A DNA stretch of 64,000 nt from Avena insularis (lineage: Eukaryota; Streptophyta; Magnoliopsida; Poales; Poaceae): contig CM042689.1 in NCBI GenBank assembly GCA_023614405.1, forward strand, positions 310,907,132 through 310,971,131, written 5' to 3'. The position numbers were made by a program, and so were the translations under genes. The stretch's first letter is position 1; every line of letters starts with the position of its first letter. A model generated the notes under the pieces. The model was not told the origin of the DNA. It saw only the letters and a list, made by a program, of their open reading frames with translations, and did not search any database. Shown here piece by piece: positions 1 to 12,104 of this stretch.

Positions 1-497
1 TCGTCCTATGTATACACCACAAAATTAAGAGGTGTGTATAACTCAAATTTCCCTACTTCCGTAGCTCTAGGATTATTGCTCTGAGTGCGGAGTGCGGATG
101 GTGATGCCACCCGTGTAGCGCGCCCTAATGGGAAGCTAATGAAATACGTGAGAGACAGAGAGATGATCGTTCCGTTTCACTGGAATCGGGAATATCGGGA
201 GTTTTAGTTTCTATAAGTTGATCGGGAATTCTAAAAAAAAAGTTGATCGGGAATCGGTTGGCGTGGCTTGGATTATCCGAACGGGAAACTAGGAGTAGAA
301 TTTATCGGATGAAAATATAGCGACGTAGGTTGTTAGAATCCACGTTGGTAGTTGTTGATTGTTATCGAGAATCCATACTAGTAGGGGTTTAGCTTCATCC
401 TGTTTCCATAAATACTGATATGCACAGGCAAACATCTATCTGGCCTGTTTGGACTCGCCTCGATCGGTAAGGCATCAACATCGTCGCCATACCAAGG
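1..497 (+). promoter_or_regulatory. Upstream region of the GDSL gene
   Basis: No gene is seen here. An AT-rich CATAAATAC at about 406-414 lies roughly 85-90 bases before the ATG at 498 and could be the TATA box of the downstream gene; this is position-based inference. A short duplicated phrase, TTGATCGGGAAT, flanks an A-run near 218-252. Confidence 0.3.
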
Positions 498-1949
498 ATG
501 AAAATACAGGCGCCTCTCTCTGCCATCTTGGCCATCGGGTTCGTCCTTGCTCTCAACGGTGCGTCTACTAGCTAGCTGTTTGTTTTCATCCATATTTTGT
601 TTCTCGTCGCCATTGATCGTCATCGTCGTCCATTTTTTTGCAGGCACTCTAGGTATGTGCGTGGAATCTAGGCGGCACAAGCCGCAGACCATGTTCGTGT
701 TTGGAGATTCATTCGTCGACAGTGGAAACCTCCCAAAAATGGGACGTGGGGTTGAGATGTCGCGACAATGGTACTAACCGTATGGCGTCTCGAATGACGA
801 GGGGTCGCTACCCACCGGCCGCTTCTCCGATTTCATGGTTCAATCTGATTTTATTGGTAATCTCGACCTTATTTCTCTACATTTAATTTGATGCAAATTA
901 AGATCAAGATCTGCATATGTATGTAGCATCCGAGTTTGCTTACAGATGTGACCATGCCGTGTCTTGCAGCCAAGATGTTGGGGCTTCCCATGTCCCCTCC
1001 TACGTACCAGAGCACGCACGCTCGTTATTGTGCCCCTAACGGCTTGAACTTTGCCTTCAGTGGCACCGGCGTGAAACAGCCCGTATCTATGTGGATCAAT
1101 CTCCGCCTGCAGGTGGATGAATTCAAGAGGATGTTTAAGGGCGGGATTATCACCAAAGATCAGGTCACCCACTCTGTTGCGCTCGTGAGTGCCAACGGAA
1201 ATGACTACAAGCGCTTCGGCATCCACAGGAACTCCGGCGACGTACGTGAGTCATGCATGAGTAAGAGCAGCAATTTATATATACATCTGGCCGTAATATA
1301 CAAAGTTTTTCTTCCAGATCGCCGCTTTTGCCAGGAACGTGACAGCCGAGATTGCCTCGAATGTGGAGCGGCTGCGAAACCTCGGGGTGAAGAGGATCCT
1401 GGTGAACAATCTGCACCCTCTTGACTGCACACCGTCGCTCTGCAGGAAACGTAACTACAAAGTGTGCGACAACATGGCTAACAATGCCACCTACTTGCAC
1501 AACAGCAACCTAAAACAGAAGCTGGGCACCAAGACAGGTGTCCTCATAGTCGACCTCAGCACCGCCTTCAATAACATCATCGGTGGCCACGGCAAGCCTG
1601 TCCTGGGTACCTACTACTACATACGAGCGATCGAGCATGTTACTTACTATGAGCATGAATCATCAGAATATATACTGATTATTGGGATTACTGTTTGTTT
1701 TATTTTGCAGCTGAAGAAGATACAGAGTCGTACAAGCAGTTTAAGCATACTCGAAAACCGTGTTGCGAGGCCACTGATCCCAAGGGCTTCTGTGGGCAGC
1801 AGGATGACAACTCCAAGGCCCTTTACTCTCAGTGCGGGGACCCTCAAAACTACTTCTTTTGGGATGATGCGCATCCCACACATGCTGGATGGAAGGCCGT
1901 CATCACACAACTCCAAGGTCCAATCAAAAAGTTCCTAGAACAAGCATAG
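498..1949 (+). pseudogene. GDSL (SGNH) esterase/lipase with one in-frame stop
   Basis: Secreted plant GDSL-type serine esterase/lipase, expected to hydrolyse acyl esters in the wall or apoplast. Five exons fit GT..AG borders: 498-558, 644-856, 946-1241, 1318-1606 and 1711-1949 (365 codons, the usual family length). The start gives a hydrophobic signal peptide (residues 1-20). Family blocks are in order: block I FGDSF with catalytic Ser43, block II Gly131, block III GND with Asn177, block V DDAHPTH with Asp338 and His341. The single defect is TAA at 775-777 (codon 65), just after SRQWY and between blocks I and II; the reading frame continues cleanly through all later exons. As written only 64 residues would be made, so this is a very recent pseudogene, a null allele or a sequencing error. 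It most resembles the grass group annotated as At5g03610-like; that subgroup call is from memory of the family. Confidence 0.88.
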
Positions 1950-1963
1950 AATTTTGATGTTAA

Positions 1964-2393
1964 GACTAGTCATAGTGGGAGTAACTAAGATAGTAACATG
2001 CATCCATATACAATGCCAACTAGGTATTTTGATGATGTGGCATGTCATTAAATGATAGGCTTGGAGTAACTAGCTATGTTACTATAACATCACACACTCC
2101 AAGACAAGATGAGTCTACAAGTTAATAAATAAGGTCTTGCATGTTACTTCCTCTGTTAGGGATTATAAGGCCTATGAACCACTTTGATAGGATTAAGAAA
2201 ATCAACAACTCATCCGCCTGACTAATAAATGTGAGAGGACTTACAATTTCTAATATTTTTAAAAAGCTCTCTGGCCTTATAATCCCTAACGGAGGGAATA
2301 CTAGATACAAGTTGCTATCCACTATGAAGGTGGTAACTTAGACTATGTCATGTGCATGACACTAGCTCAAGTTACTCTCCACTATGACCAGCC
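1964..2393. mobile_element. MITE in the 3' flank of the GDSL gene
   Basis: Terminal inverted repeats of about 23 bases match imperfectly: left GACTAGTCATAGTGGGAGTA against the reverse complement of the right end, GGCTGGTCATAGTGGAGAGT. Flanking TAA/TTA trinucleotides would fit a Tourist/Harbinger-type duplication but differ by one base. The element starts only 14 bases after the lipase stop codon, so it probably lies in the 3' UTR. It is split by a Stowaway element at 2147-2298. Confidence 0.7.
2147..2298. mobile_element. Stowaway-like MITE nested in another MITE
   Basis: A 152-bp element with inverted ends (left CTTCCTCTGTTAGGGATTAT, right GGCCTTATAATCCCTAACGG followed by AGGGAA). It is flanked by TA on both sides (2145-2146 and 2299-2300), the target duplication of Stowaway/Tc1-mariner MITEs. 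It interrupts the MITE at 1964-2393, so it is the younger insertion. Confidence 0.8.
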
Positions 2394-2427
2394 TTAGGCA
2401 GCGGTTAGGGTTTCTCGCTATACCGAC

Positions 2428-2944
2428 CCTGTTCGGATTACAGGAATATGAAACATAGGAATTGGGAAAGGTGTAGGAATAAGAAGGGTATACTAGTGCA
2501 AAACTTTGGAATCTAAAACCATAGGAAACTCTAGGAGTGTATGCGTTCGGACAAGCGATGAATAAAACGCAGGAAATAATAGATGTGAATAGTAACTTTA
2601 AGGCTTTTTAATGCCGCTACGCAATGATGGGACATTTAGCATTACATTATTCGGCCAGAAACGCACCTACTATCGTCCTCTCATGACCCCCTCTCATGAC
2701 CCATTACATAGAAACTATTACTTTAGCATTGGTTAACATCCTCTCGTCTCAGGCATCCGCTTGAAAATAGGCTTAGAGTGGGTGTGTGAATTCCTCCAAA
2801 ATCTAGTACAAAACGCAGAAACGGGAACCTTTCCTTAGGAATCACTGCTACGATTTCCTTTGTTCCCAACAGGTGTAAAGGAAAAAATTCCATAGAAAAT
2901 AAAACCTCCAGAGTTCCTTTGCTATTCCTTTATACCGAACGGAG
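2428..2944. mobile_element. Candidate MITE with imperfect terminal inverted repeats
   Basis: The left end (CCTGTTCGGATTACAGGAAT) pairs imperfectly with the reverse complement of the right end (CCGTTCGGTATAAAGGAATA). The interior is non-coding and rich in AGGAAT-type motifs. No target duplication could be settled, so the superfamily is left open. Confidence 0.45.
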
Positions 2945-3127
2945 TAGCCTAGGACACCAGTAGCTTTTATATTTCTCTCACCTATCAGTGTACTGGGATA
3001 TGTGTGTGCAATTTTTGTTATGGAGAGGCCGGATATAACTCTTGTTGGTATCAACTTAATGGGAACTTTGAGTTAATAAAATAAAATTTCCTTTATAAAA
3101 AAAGTAAGTGTACTAGCACTTTTTTAA

Positions 3128-3550
3128 GAGTGAATTCCACTTTTTATCCACTATTTGTGCATTTGAGACATTAATTACCCCATTTAGTAGAAGTTTACCC
3201 GAATGTTCTATTTAAGAAAATTCTAAACATGATTTTGTCCTGTTTTAGCATTCAAGATGTGTTTTTTGATAAGTCTGACATGTTAGGACGGTGTGCCGCC
3301 ATAAAATATGTCAAGATCGGAGGACATCGTCGTCGATCATATCTACCCTTCTTTGCACCAAATGTTCTATTCTTTGTTACCATCTCGATAATTTCGAGGT
3401 TCAATCGTCACCTCACACCTTGCCCAATAGATATGCATCAGAAAATGAGGGTTTAAAGTTTCCGAACATGATAATTTAGATGAATTTTCACTACATAGGG
3501 TAATTAGTTTCACAAATGCACAAGTAGAGGGTAAAAAGTGAAATTCACTC
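3128..3550. mobile_element. Mutator-type MITE with long terminal inverted repeats
   Basis: The first ~54 bases (3128-3181, starting GAGTGAATTCCACTTTTTAT) are inverted at 3497-3550. Nine bases on the left (3119-3127, CTTTTTTAA) match nine on the right (3551-3559, TTTTTTTAA) with one mismatch, as expected for a Mutator-type 9-bp duplication, although the T-run weakens that call. No coding capacity. Confidence 0.72.
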
Positions 3551-3559
3551 TTTTTTTAA

Positions 3560-4305
3560 TTTACTAGTAGGAAACTAGGAATATGCCCTTTGCTACAGAG
3601 TGATTTTTATTGAACTAAAATCTGGCAAAAAAAACATAGAGGAACAAATGGCTTCTTGATACAACATGGCTGTGCGACTCATGGGAGAGCAAATGGAGAC
3701 ATAGAGGAACTAATGATACAACATGTGGCTTCGACGTCAACAGATTTGATGTCACCGGATCAATAATGGCTTCTTGATAAGTCTTCAAGCTTCATTCAAC
3801 TTGTACAGTTCCAGAGGCTTGGGAAGTGTTCTTCAAACATCTGAAGCATACATCTGTCATGTATAGATGAATCATTCTATAAACATGTCATGCAAAGTAT
3901 GGATTCTCTTCAGAGTCATACATAATGCAAGAACTCTCAGAGACAATTTCCATTGCAGAATCTCTCACACACCGTCTTCTCTTAGGACTAGCTTTATGAG
4001 CACACAGATGTGTTGCCTGGTTGGCACTACGGTTTACATGAACCAACTCAAAACTAGTAAAAAAGCCACGCTTAAGCTATAGAAGAATAACATCCAAAAG
4101 GTATCATAATTTTACAACAACAAAAAATGTGATTCTAGAAGATAACACATTGTTTGAACAAACATAAAACCTTCAGCTTTCTTATGCAGATACTTCATGC
4201 ATGCTATTTCTTGCTGGAAACAAGAACTGGATGTTATATGCGTAAAACCTCATAACATCCCAAGCACAAATCCAAATCAATGGACAAGCAGGAGGAAAAT
4301 TCAAG
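3560..4305. other. Unassigned intergenic sequence
   Basis: No convincing gene or transposon end is visible. AT-rich, with the phrase GGCTTCTTGATA occurring twice (about 3650 and 3768). Confidence 0.4.
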
Positions 4306-4587
4306 TTTTTTTTTACGTACACGGCAGAAAGCTCTGCCTTTTTTCATTAAGAAGGGGGGAAAACCCAATGATCACACGGGTTACAAAATAAATGGTCAGG
4401 CCATTACTCGTGATCAAAACTTGACCAAAGAAGCACCCAACAAATTAATGGCCACAGGCTAGATAAAATTGCGAGAATGCGTCTCTAATTCCATCTGCAA
4501 CATCTCTAGTTGATAATGACGATTCTTTAAAAATCCTCCTGTTGCGTTTGTTCCACAGGTTCCGTACAACAAGGACCGCTGTAGTTA

Positions 4588-6840
4588 GAGCATCACTAAC
4601 AATACCCGTAAACGCCGAACCCTTAAAACACGAGTACCGGCCTCTGTACTCGCTTTTTAAGGGTTCTTCGGCGGTGGCGCAGATCAGATCCCTTATTCGC
4701 AACCCGTAAAATGGAATATGGGCTATGATCCGCGCTGGAAAGGGTTTTAGGCAGATTTTCATACACAAAAGCAATATGAAAATATTTGATGCATAGTTCA
4801 TAGTTTTACACCAAATCAACCAAGTAGTTCACAGCAGATTCATATGCAGACAGTTCATAAATTCATAGGTAACTAGAAAGGGAGCATCATGCAATGGAGA
4901 ATCATGAGTCTGAGTTGTCTCCATGCTCAATCGATCCACCTCCGGTTCCACCTTGACGATCTTGCCTCCTCATCTCCGTGATCTCCGCACAGGTCTCCTT
5001 CCACCACTCCAACTGCTGCTCGTTCATGTCCTTTGTGGATATCATCATGATCTCCCTCTCTTCGGCCAAGAGCTCCTTCATTGCCTTCTCCTTCTTCACT
5101 TTGATCGTCATCTCCTCCAACTCGGCCTTGCGTCTTGCTTCTTCTCGTGTGGCTTCCACCCTCGCAAGCTTTACCTCTTTCTTCTTCTCGGTGATGGCAG
5201 GCTTTGCCTCCAATGTCTTCATTGTCATTGACTCCCTGGATTTCATCATTTGATCAAACTTGTCCCGCAACAATGATGACTCGGCCTCCATCTTCATCCT
5301 ATCTTTGGCCTTCTTGCTTCCCTCCGGCTTGTCATTGTTTCTTCCTTCCTTCTCATTATCACTATCATCCATTTTTCCATGGCCCCTTCTTCACGGTTGC
5401 TTCTTGGTCTCTCAAAGTCTACTTGGGAAGATGTTGGAGAACATCAAAGCAATGCTTATATGCAAAGCTTTTGCCCTTGCCGCACTGCATGTCTTTGTAC
5501 CTCAAGTCGGCACAGGTTTCCTACAATCAGAGCACAAGAAGATTATATCACAACTACAAATGATCACAATTGTCAAAGATATGATGGACAACAAACTCAC
5601 ATATTGGTCTATAGTGATACCACTTGGAGGATTCAACTTCACCGCGTCCATAGCAGCACTCCAACGGCTACATGCCGGCTTGATCGTCTCCCAACGGCCT
5701 TGCAGTGATCGGAAGGTGCGATACACCAGCTGACGTACTCGTGGTATGAGCTTGCAAAACCTATCCTCAATGCGCTGCCAGTAGCGCTTCCCGGTTTGAT
5801 TATTGCCCGAGACCGCATCCATTCCAACTTGAGCCCAAGCATGGCACAAAGTAGCGTCCTCAACCTCCGTGTAGTTGGAAGTTCTCTTCTTCCTTTTCTT
5901 CACTTTGCTCGTCTAGATCTCGGTCACCTCTTCCTCCTCGCTGTCCTCCGTGAGCTCATCGTCGTCAACCATACCCTCCTCGCTGTCCATGCCGAATGGA
6001 GCGAGTGGTGGACCGAGGACGTCGTCCTTGGTCTCATTCAAGAGATTCATGAACGAAGTATGGCCATTTTTGCTAAAATCGAAGATTAATGTCACCGCAA
6101 TGCACTGTGCGATTCGTAGGAGTAGAAGCAAAAATTAACTAACCTTTGAGGCATGTCATCGAGCACGGGTTGGGCACCGCTCTCCGCTGTGGACGCCGGA
6201 GAGGCGGTGACCGGCGGGAGGCAGCTACGGTGGATCGTCTGCTTCTTCTTCCCCCTACGGTCTGGCGGACTGCGATTTTTGGCGTGGCACCCTCTTCGGC
6301 TTCGTGCCCGGCGCAGGGCCGGGGGCGGCAATGGGGGCAGGGACGGGGGCCTGCAGGGCAGCCCCTGCCTGCGGGACGAGGTGCGTATCCGCCCGCTTCT
6401 TCTTCTTCGTGCTGGTCGCGGCGTCCGTGGAGGTAGGAAGCCCGCCGCCAGCCCCGGGAGCTATGGTGAAAGCCGGCGATGGTGGCTGCGGCGTGCCTTT
6501 AGCAGTCGGCGGGGTCGATTCAAGGTCCATGTCGCCGATATCTGGCTGCGGTGTTGTAGAAGCGGGGGGCACGGAGATCGGCGGCGGCGGCGGGTGGTGG
6601 GATGGGGGAAACGCTGAAAGCTCTCGCGCGCAAACTACCAATCGAGTGAGGGCTAGCGTACGAGTCGGCCTCCCAACCCGTGTTTGTATAGGTCGAGGGA
6701 GCGTTTTCAGGCCAGCCCTTAATTGTTTTTAAGGATCGCGCCGAATGAGGGTTCTGATTTGCGCCGTTTTCCGACCATCCTTATATTGGCGATTATTTTA
6801 AGGGTTGGGCGAGACTTTACAGGGTCTGTTAGTGATGCTC
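4588..6840 (-). mobile_element. PIF/Harbinger transposon inserted in the LINE
   Basis: A 2253-bp element with terminal inverted repeats starting GAGCATCACTAACA (left) and, by reverse complement, GAGCATCACTAACAGACCCT (right). It is flanked by a perfect TTA duplication (4585-4587 and 6841-6843), the Harbinger hallmark. Inside is one broken MYB-like gene on the minus strand and no DDE transposase, so this copy is non-autonomous and would need a transposase from elsewhere. Its target is LINE coding sequence, which continues on both sides. Confidence 0.88.
4902..6641 (-). pseudogene. Harbinger ORF1-type MYB/SANT-like protein, broken
   Basis: The DNA-binding partner protein that PIF/Harbinger elements carry beside the transposase. 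On the minus strand: a Pro/Ala-rich N-terminal exon (about 6641-6137), then an exon 6072-5601 with an acidic stretch (DDDELTEDSEEEEVTEI) and a MYB/SANT-like trihelix part (WAQVGMDAVSGNNQTGKRYW, then RFRSLQGRW-like residues). After an intron (donor GTGAGT at 5600, acceptor near 5522) comes a basic, glutamate/lysine-rich tail (4902-5372), predicted coiled coil, resembling the NAM-associated C-terminal domain. Defects: an in-frame TAG at 5915-5913 between the acidic and MYB-like parts, and stops around the start of the C-terminal part (about 5380-5430). Plant annotations often mislabel such proteins as glutathione S-transferase T3-like. Confidence 0.75.
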
Positions 6841-7487
6841 TTAGACTCTTCTTAACCATGGGACCTGTGCAGCCAAGACGGACAGATTCCCACCACTGCA
6901 GAACCGAGGCAGGGTTGTTCGCTGCACTGGCCAGGAGAGGTTCCTGTGAAGCAAAAATATTCCAAATCTCCCTAGCGAAAGGGCATCGCAAAAAAAGATG
7001 AAATGCCGATTCAAGTGTTTGGTCGCAGAGGCTGCACTTATCATCATGATCCCAACCTCTCCTTTCTAGTATGTCTGTTGTCCAGAGCCTATTTTGAAGA
7101 AATAACCACATGGAAAATCTCATTTTACCTTCCACATTCAGGGACCAGGCTTTCTGAATATCTGTTCTCAATGCGCCCGAAAAACTGGAACTCATATGCA
7201 GAGGCGGCGGAATAATTGCCATCAGTGGTCAACTTCCAGGTAATCTCGCCGGGGACATCCAGGAGCTGCAACTGCTGAACTCTGGACCAAAGAAAGATTA
7301 GTTGTTCTTACTCACATTCAGAGCTCAAACGATGTAGGCCTATCAGCCACTTTCCATCGGCAAGAGCATCTCCAACAGTTAGTTTCTTCCTACATGCAAG
7401 TTTGAAAAGATCCGGCGCCAAACTTTGAGGAGCCTGCCCACCTAGCCAGTTTTCAAACCAAAATACAGCTCTCTCTCCATTGCCTAG

Positions 7488-7720
7488 GAGAAAATTACAA
7501 ATAACCACCACATTACAGCCTAGGGTTTCAAAAAGACACCACTTTACGTTAGGGTTTCAAAAAGCCACCGATTCAGAGTTGGTTCGTTTCAGAAAGTACT
7601 AATACCGGTTTGACGCTGGTCTAATGACAAAACTGACAGGATGGTCCCACCTGTAAGGATGGCGTGGCTCACTCGGACGGCTGCGGGCAGACGGCCGTTA
7701 AAGGTGTTGTCGGAACCCTA
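7488..7720 (+). repeat. MULE left terminal inverted repeat
   Basis: Begins GAGAAAATTACAAATAACCA and runs to the CGGAACCCTA at 7711-7720; nearly all bases pair with 13440-13672 in inverse orientation. TIRs of this length normally hold the transposase binding site and the outward promoters of the two genes. Confidence 0.9.
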
Positions 7721-7791
7721 ACCTCCCGTTCCGACACGGGTCAAACCAGACCACGCTCGCACACTTCCTCCCCCGCGCGAGAACTGAAGCC

Positions 7792-10700
7792 ATGGCGGCG
7801 GCGATTTCTCCTGGCTCTAGATCTCCGGCCGGCGGGGGCGCTAGAGGCGTACCTGGCGGAGAAGATGGCGGTGGAGACGGCGGCGATGGGCACGAAGTCG
7901 AGGTGCCGGGCTTCCTTGCGGCGGAAGGGGATTGGTGTGGTAGCTCTAACCCACCAACGGCGAAGTTTGCATCGCCGGAGAAGCTGGCCGATGCTTCCTT
8001 GGCAAATCGTTGGAAGGAGGACCTTACCCAGAGCAGCCGTTGGACCAGTTCATTTGGAGACGGTGTTGAGTAAGTATGTCGCCATTTTCTTATCCATTTT
8101 GGCTAGGGATTTGTACTGAAAAATAGACAATTAAATTCTCTTATTCTAAATATATGCAGTTTGGATGATGATATATGGGATATAAGGATAAATTTAGATG
8201 GCAAGGACAATTTAGAGCGCACTTTGGCTGAATCAGATGTAACATTCCTCAATTTGCTAGCTCTAATAGAGATAGAGGGCTACAGGATTAGTGATAACAT
8301 ATATTATATGAAAGAGGAGGGTATAGGGATAGCTGGGATGGACTTACTGGATGGGAATAGTAAGGTGCAGCAGATGGTTGAACTTTATGAGGATAAGAGA
8401 TATGTCATCTTGACTGTAATTAAAAGAGGAAGCACACTTCCATCAAACATCAACACTGCTGCAGTTGAAGAGCAAATCCCAATTTCAGAAATTGGAAACC
8501 CCATTGTTTACACAGTTGATGATGATGGAGTTGTTTTGCCACGTCAAGAATGTACACAGTTAACTGAAGATCCTGAGTGCATGTACTTGCTGACACAACA
8601 GAGCAACAATGTTGAGAATGATCATGAGAATGACATGCAAATCTTAGAAGTGGATGATGGTGATGGAGGATACTTATTGAATGAACAGGGAACAAAGCAC
8701 ATTGTTGATGAAGAACAAGAAGATATGGAAGAGGATGAACAAGAAGATATGGAAGATGATGAAGATTCAGAAATGGAAGACGATGAAAATTACACTCTAG
8801 AGGATATAAATGAAACTGAATCAGATGAGGATGAGCCAAATCATGATTTGAATAAGAGAAAGAGGGGTGCCTTAGAGCATGAGTCTTATTTTGCAGAAGA
8901 GCCTGCAGATTTATTTAATGCATCTGATTGCTCAGATGTTGACAAGGATGAGCCAGTTACTGTGAATAAGAAGAAAGAACCAGTGAGGAAGGGGCCTACT
9001 AGCAGATCACATTGCATTCAACAGAGTACAACACCACCAGACTGGCTTCCTTCTGATGATGAAGGGCCAGATGGTGATTTGGATCCAGAGGATGATGATG
9101 GATTTGAGAAATTGTCATGGTCTCTTCCAAAAGGAAGGAAAAGCAGGGCCAAAAAGAAAGAGCCAAGGGTGTGGTATGATGAGAGCAGACTACAACCTGA
9201 AGAAGGACTGTGTCTTAGGATGTGCTTCCTAGATGTGTACCAATTCAGGAGAGCAGTGCAAACACTTCATATTGCACAGCTTAGGAACTTCAGGTAGCAT
9301 AGAAATTGCAAGGACAGAGTGATAGTAAAGTGTGCTCAAGAGAAGTGTCCTTTTTTATGGTTGGTTCTCAGATAAAGAATGAGAAATCATTCTGCCTAAA
9401 AAAGGTGCACTTTGAGCACACTTGTGGCACAGTAGGTGAGCACTGCAAGGTCACAGGCAAATGGGTTGCAAAGATTTGTGAGCCCAGCATTATAATTGAT
9501 CCAAGGACAGGCATTGAGGCTGTGATGGAGACAACCAAGGAGAAATTTGGTGTAGATGTTCCTAAATGATGGCATACGGGGCAAAGAGGAAAGCTTTACA
9601 GATTGTTCTTGGTGATCAGGTGGAGCAATACAAGATGCTAAGGGATTACTTGTAGACAGTGCTTGACACAAATCCAGGCTCCAGATGCATTGTGACCACA
9701 AAAATTCTGGTAGAGCATCCAAGTACCAACCCTAGATTTCATGGATTGTTCTACTATCTAGGTGCATCTGTACAAGGATTCCTTAATGGTTGCAGACCAT
9801 TTATAGGTAATTGACATGATATATTTTCCCTTTGCTAATTAATGAGACATATACACATTATGACATGGCATATATCTATTCATTTGTAGGTATAGATGGC
9901 TGCTTCATTAAGCTGACCACAGGCCAGCAGATTCTCTGTGCCACTAGAAGGGATGGGAACAACAATATCTTCCCTATTGCTTTTGGCCTAGTTGACAAGG
10001 AGGAGACAACTACATGGTCTTGGTTTCTCACCCAACTAAAGTATGCTATTGGTGGTGAGGCAGGCAAGTTTGGGTACTATACCATAATTTCAGACAGGTA
10101 GAAGGTAATTGCATAATATACATTTCCTCTGTGTCATATGCAGTTGCATTGTCAGATGTTCAGTTATTTACATAGTTATAAATATTTGTGTAGGGTCTAC
10201 TTAATGCAATCAACCAAATATTCCCCAACTGCCCACAAATATACTGCTTAATACACATTTATGCAAACTTTCAAACTGCTGGGTTTAGAGGTGAGGAGCT
10301 CAAGAAATACATGGATGCAGCCTCCGATTCTTACACAAAGCATGGTTTTGATGTTGCCATGGCTAACATGAAAGAGGAGAGTGTGGAAGCTTGGGAGTGG
10401 TTAATGAAAATACCGGTTCTTGACATGGGCCAGATATGCCATGGACTATAACTGCAAAACAGACTTAGTGGTGAACAATTTAAGTGAGGTTTTCAATAGG
10501 TGGATTCTTGACATTAGAGGGAAACCAGTGAGAACAATGTTTGATGGCATAAGGAAAAAATGATGGTCAGGAATGAAGGCAAGAGAACAGGAGCTAGCAA
10601 TGCAAGATGGGAAATCACACCTACTTATGTAGAACTGCTAGAAGAAAATAAGAAGTGGTCAAGAATGTATAGATCAAGAAAGGCTGCTAAAGGTTTGTGG

Positions 10701-11631
10701 GAAGTTAGCCATGGGGGAAAATGTTATGCTGTTAACTTGACAACTAGGACATGTGGATGTAAGAAATGGGACATGACTGGTATCCCTTGCAATCATGTTG
10801 TATCAGCCATCTACAAGTCATTCCAACACCCTGAAGATTTTGTTTCTGATTTCTTCAAGAAGCCTTTGTATGTTGAGGCATACAAGCCTGTGATTTACCC
10901 TGTTCCAAGTGAAGATAGTCGGACAAGGACTGATACACATGATATTGATCCACCAGTCTTCAAGGTCTCATTGGGCAAGAATCAGACCAAGAGGAGAAAC
11001 GGAAAGTATGAAGTTCCAGAACCAAAGCAATTATCAAGGATGGCCACCATAACCTGCAGCAATTGTGGAACTCTTGGGCATAGATACACTAGTTGTGGTG
11101 ACCCTCTAAATCCATCTCTGGTGATGAGGAAAAACAAACATAAGGTTTGTTTCCTGTTTTAACCATTCTCTGCAATTTCTCTGTTTTAACCATTCTCTGC
11201 ATTTTCTGTGTAATAAATACTGTCTTGCTTGGATGCAGGAGAACATGGCAGAGCACTCTGAGTCTTCTACAACAGCAGCTCCACCTATAGCTAGGAGAAC
11301 AATACCAGCTGCTACTAGGAGGACAACACCTGGTGCTACTTCAGCTCAAACAACACCTTCATCTAGGAGGACAACACCAGCTTAAGCAGCACCTGCTGCT
11401 AGGAGGACAACACCAACTCAAACAGCACCTGCTACTAGGAGGACAACACCTGCTGCAAGTCCGCCACAACCTTTCAAAGCTCCAAGGCCAGGTCCTGCAC
11501 AAAATGAAGCAAGTGGTACTTCCAGCAGGCCTGTAAGAGCAAGAAACCAATCATCAAGGATGTCAGGTTACTTCACAACAAGAAATATTGACAAGCTTAC
11601 CTTGAGAGATATCAAGAAAGGGCTGTTATGA
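7792..11631 (+). pseudogene. MULE transposase (mudrA-type), decayed
   Basis: Cut-and-paste transposase of a plant MULE. Exons inferred: 7792-8069, 8160-9806, 9890-10104, 10194-11144 and 11239-11631. In order: Gly-rich leader, an N-terminal domain, a long Asp/Glu-rich region (about 8700-8840), the Mutator DNA-binding domain (around FLDVYQFRRAVQ, 9226), the MULE catalytic domain (GIDGCF near 9890 and ISDR near 10090 supply Asp residues), a SWIM zinc finger (CGCKKWDMTGIPCNHV, 10750-10800), a CCHC knuckle (CSNCGTLGHRYTSC, 11055-11097) and a tail of RRTTPA repeats. In-frame stops are at 9295-9297, 9653-9655, 10099-10101 and 11383-11385; one-base shifts occur near 9351, 9565, 10412 and 10560, three of them in T or A runs. 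Not functional as written, though the decay looks recent. Confidence 0.88.
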
Positions 11632-12104
11632 AATGCTCAGTGTAATGGTACTGATCCTGAAATGCTCAGTGTAATGGTAGTGATTCTGGCACTATGTTGG
11701 TACTACGTGTGGTTGTGAACAATTTAAGTGTGTTAGTGATTCTGTGTGGTACTGTTTCTGGAACTATGTGTGGTTGTGAACAATGCTATTTGTGGCTGAT
11801 ACTATTTGTGTGATTCTAAGATGCTTCTTGAGACTATTTGTGTTATTTGAGCATTACAATACCACAAAATGAGCATTATAGATGTTGACATATTAAGTAA
11901 AATGCATGAAATTTCAGAAACAGACAGGAGAACATGTTGACACAAAATGAATGGTTCAATACATTGAGGGTTCAACTAAACAAATAAAGGTTCAACACAT
12001 GGAGGGTACACATGGAGGGTTCAACTCAACAAATAAAGGGTTCAACTCAACAGCTGCATTACACAAATACACCAACAGACTCATACATCTACCTAAACAC
12101 ACCA
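11632..12104. other. Gap between the two convergent MULE genes
   Basis: AT-rich spacer between the 3' ends of the transposase and the accessory gene. It holds a duplicated phrase, GAAATGCTCAGTGTAATGGT (11630 and 11659 areas), and a GGTTCAAC motif repeated several times at 11950-12045. No gene seen. Confidence 0.5.

Noticed and set aside
11333..11536. 67-residue repetitive frame (KQHLLLGGQHQL units)
   Set aside because: It is the RRTTPA tail of the MULE transposase read in the wrong frame.
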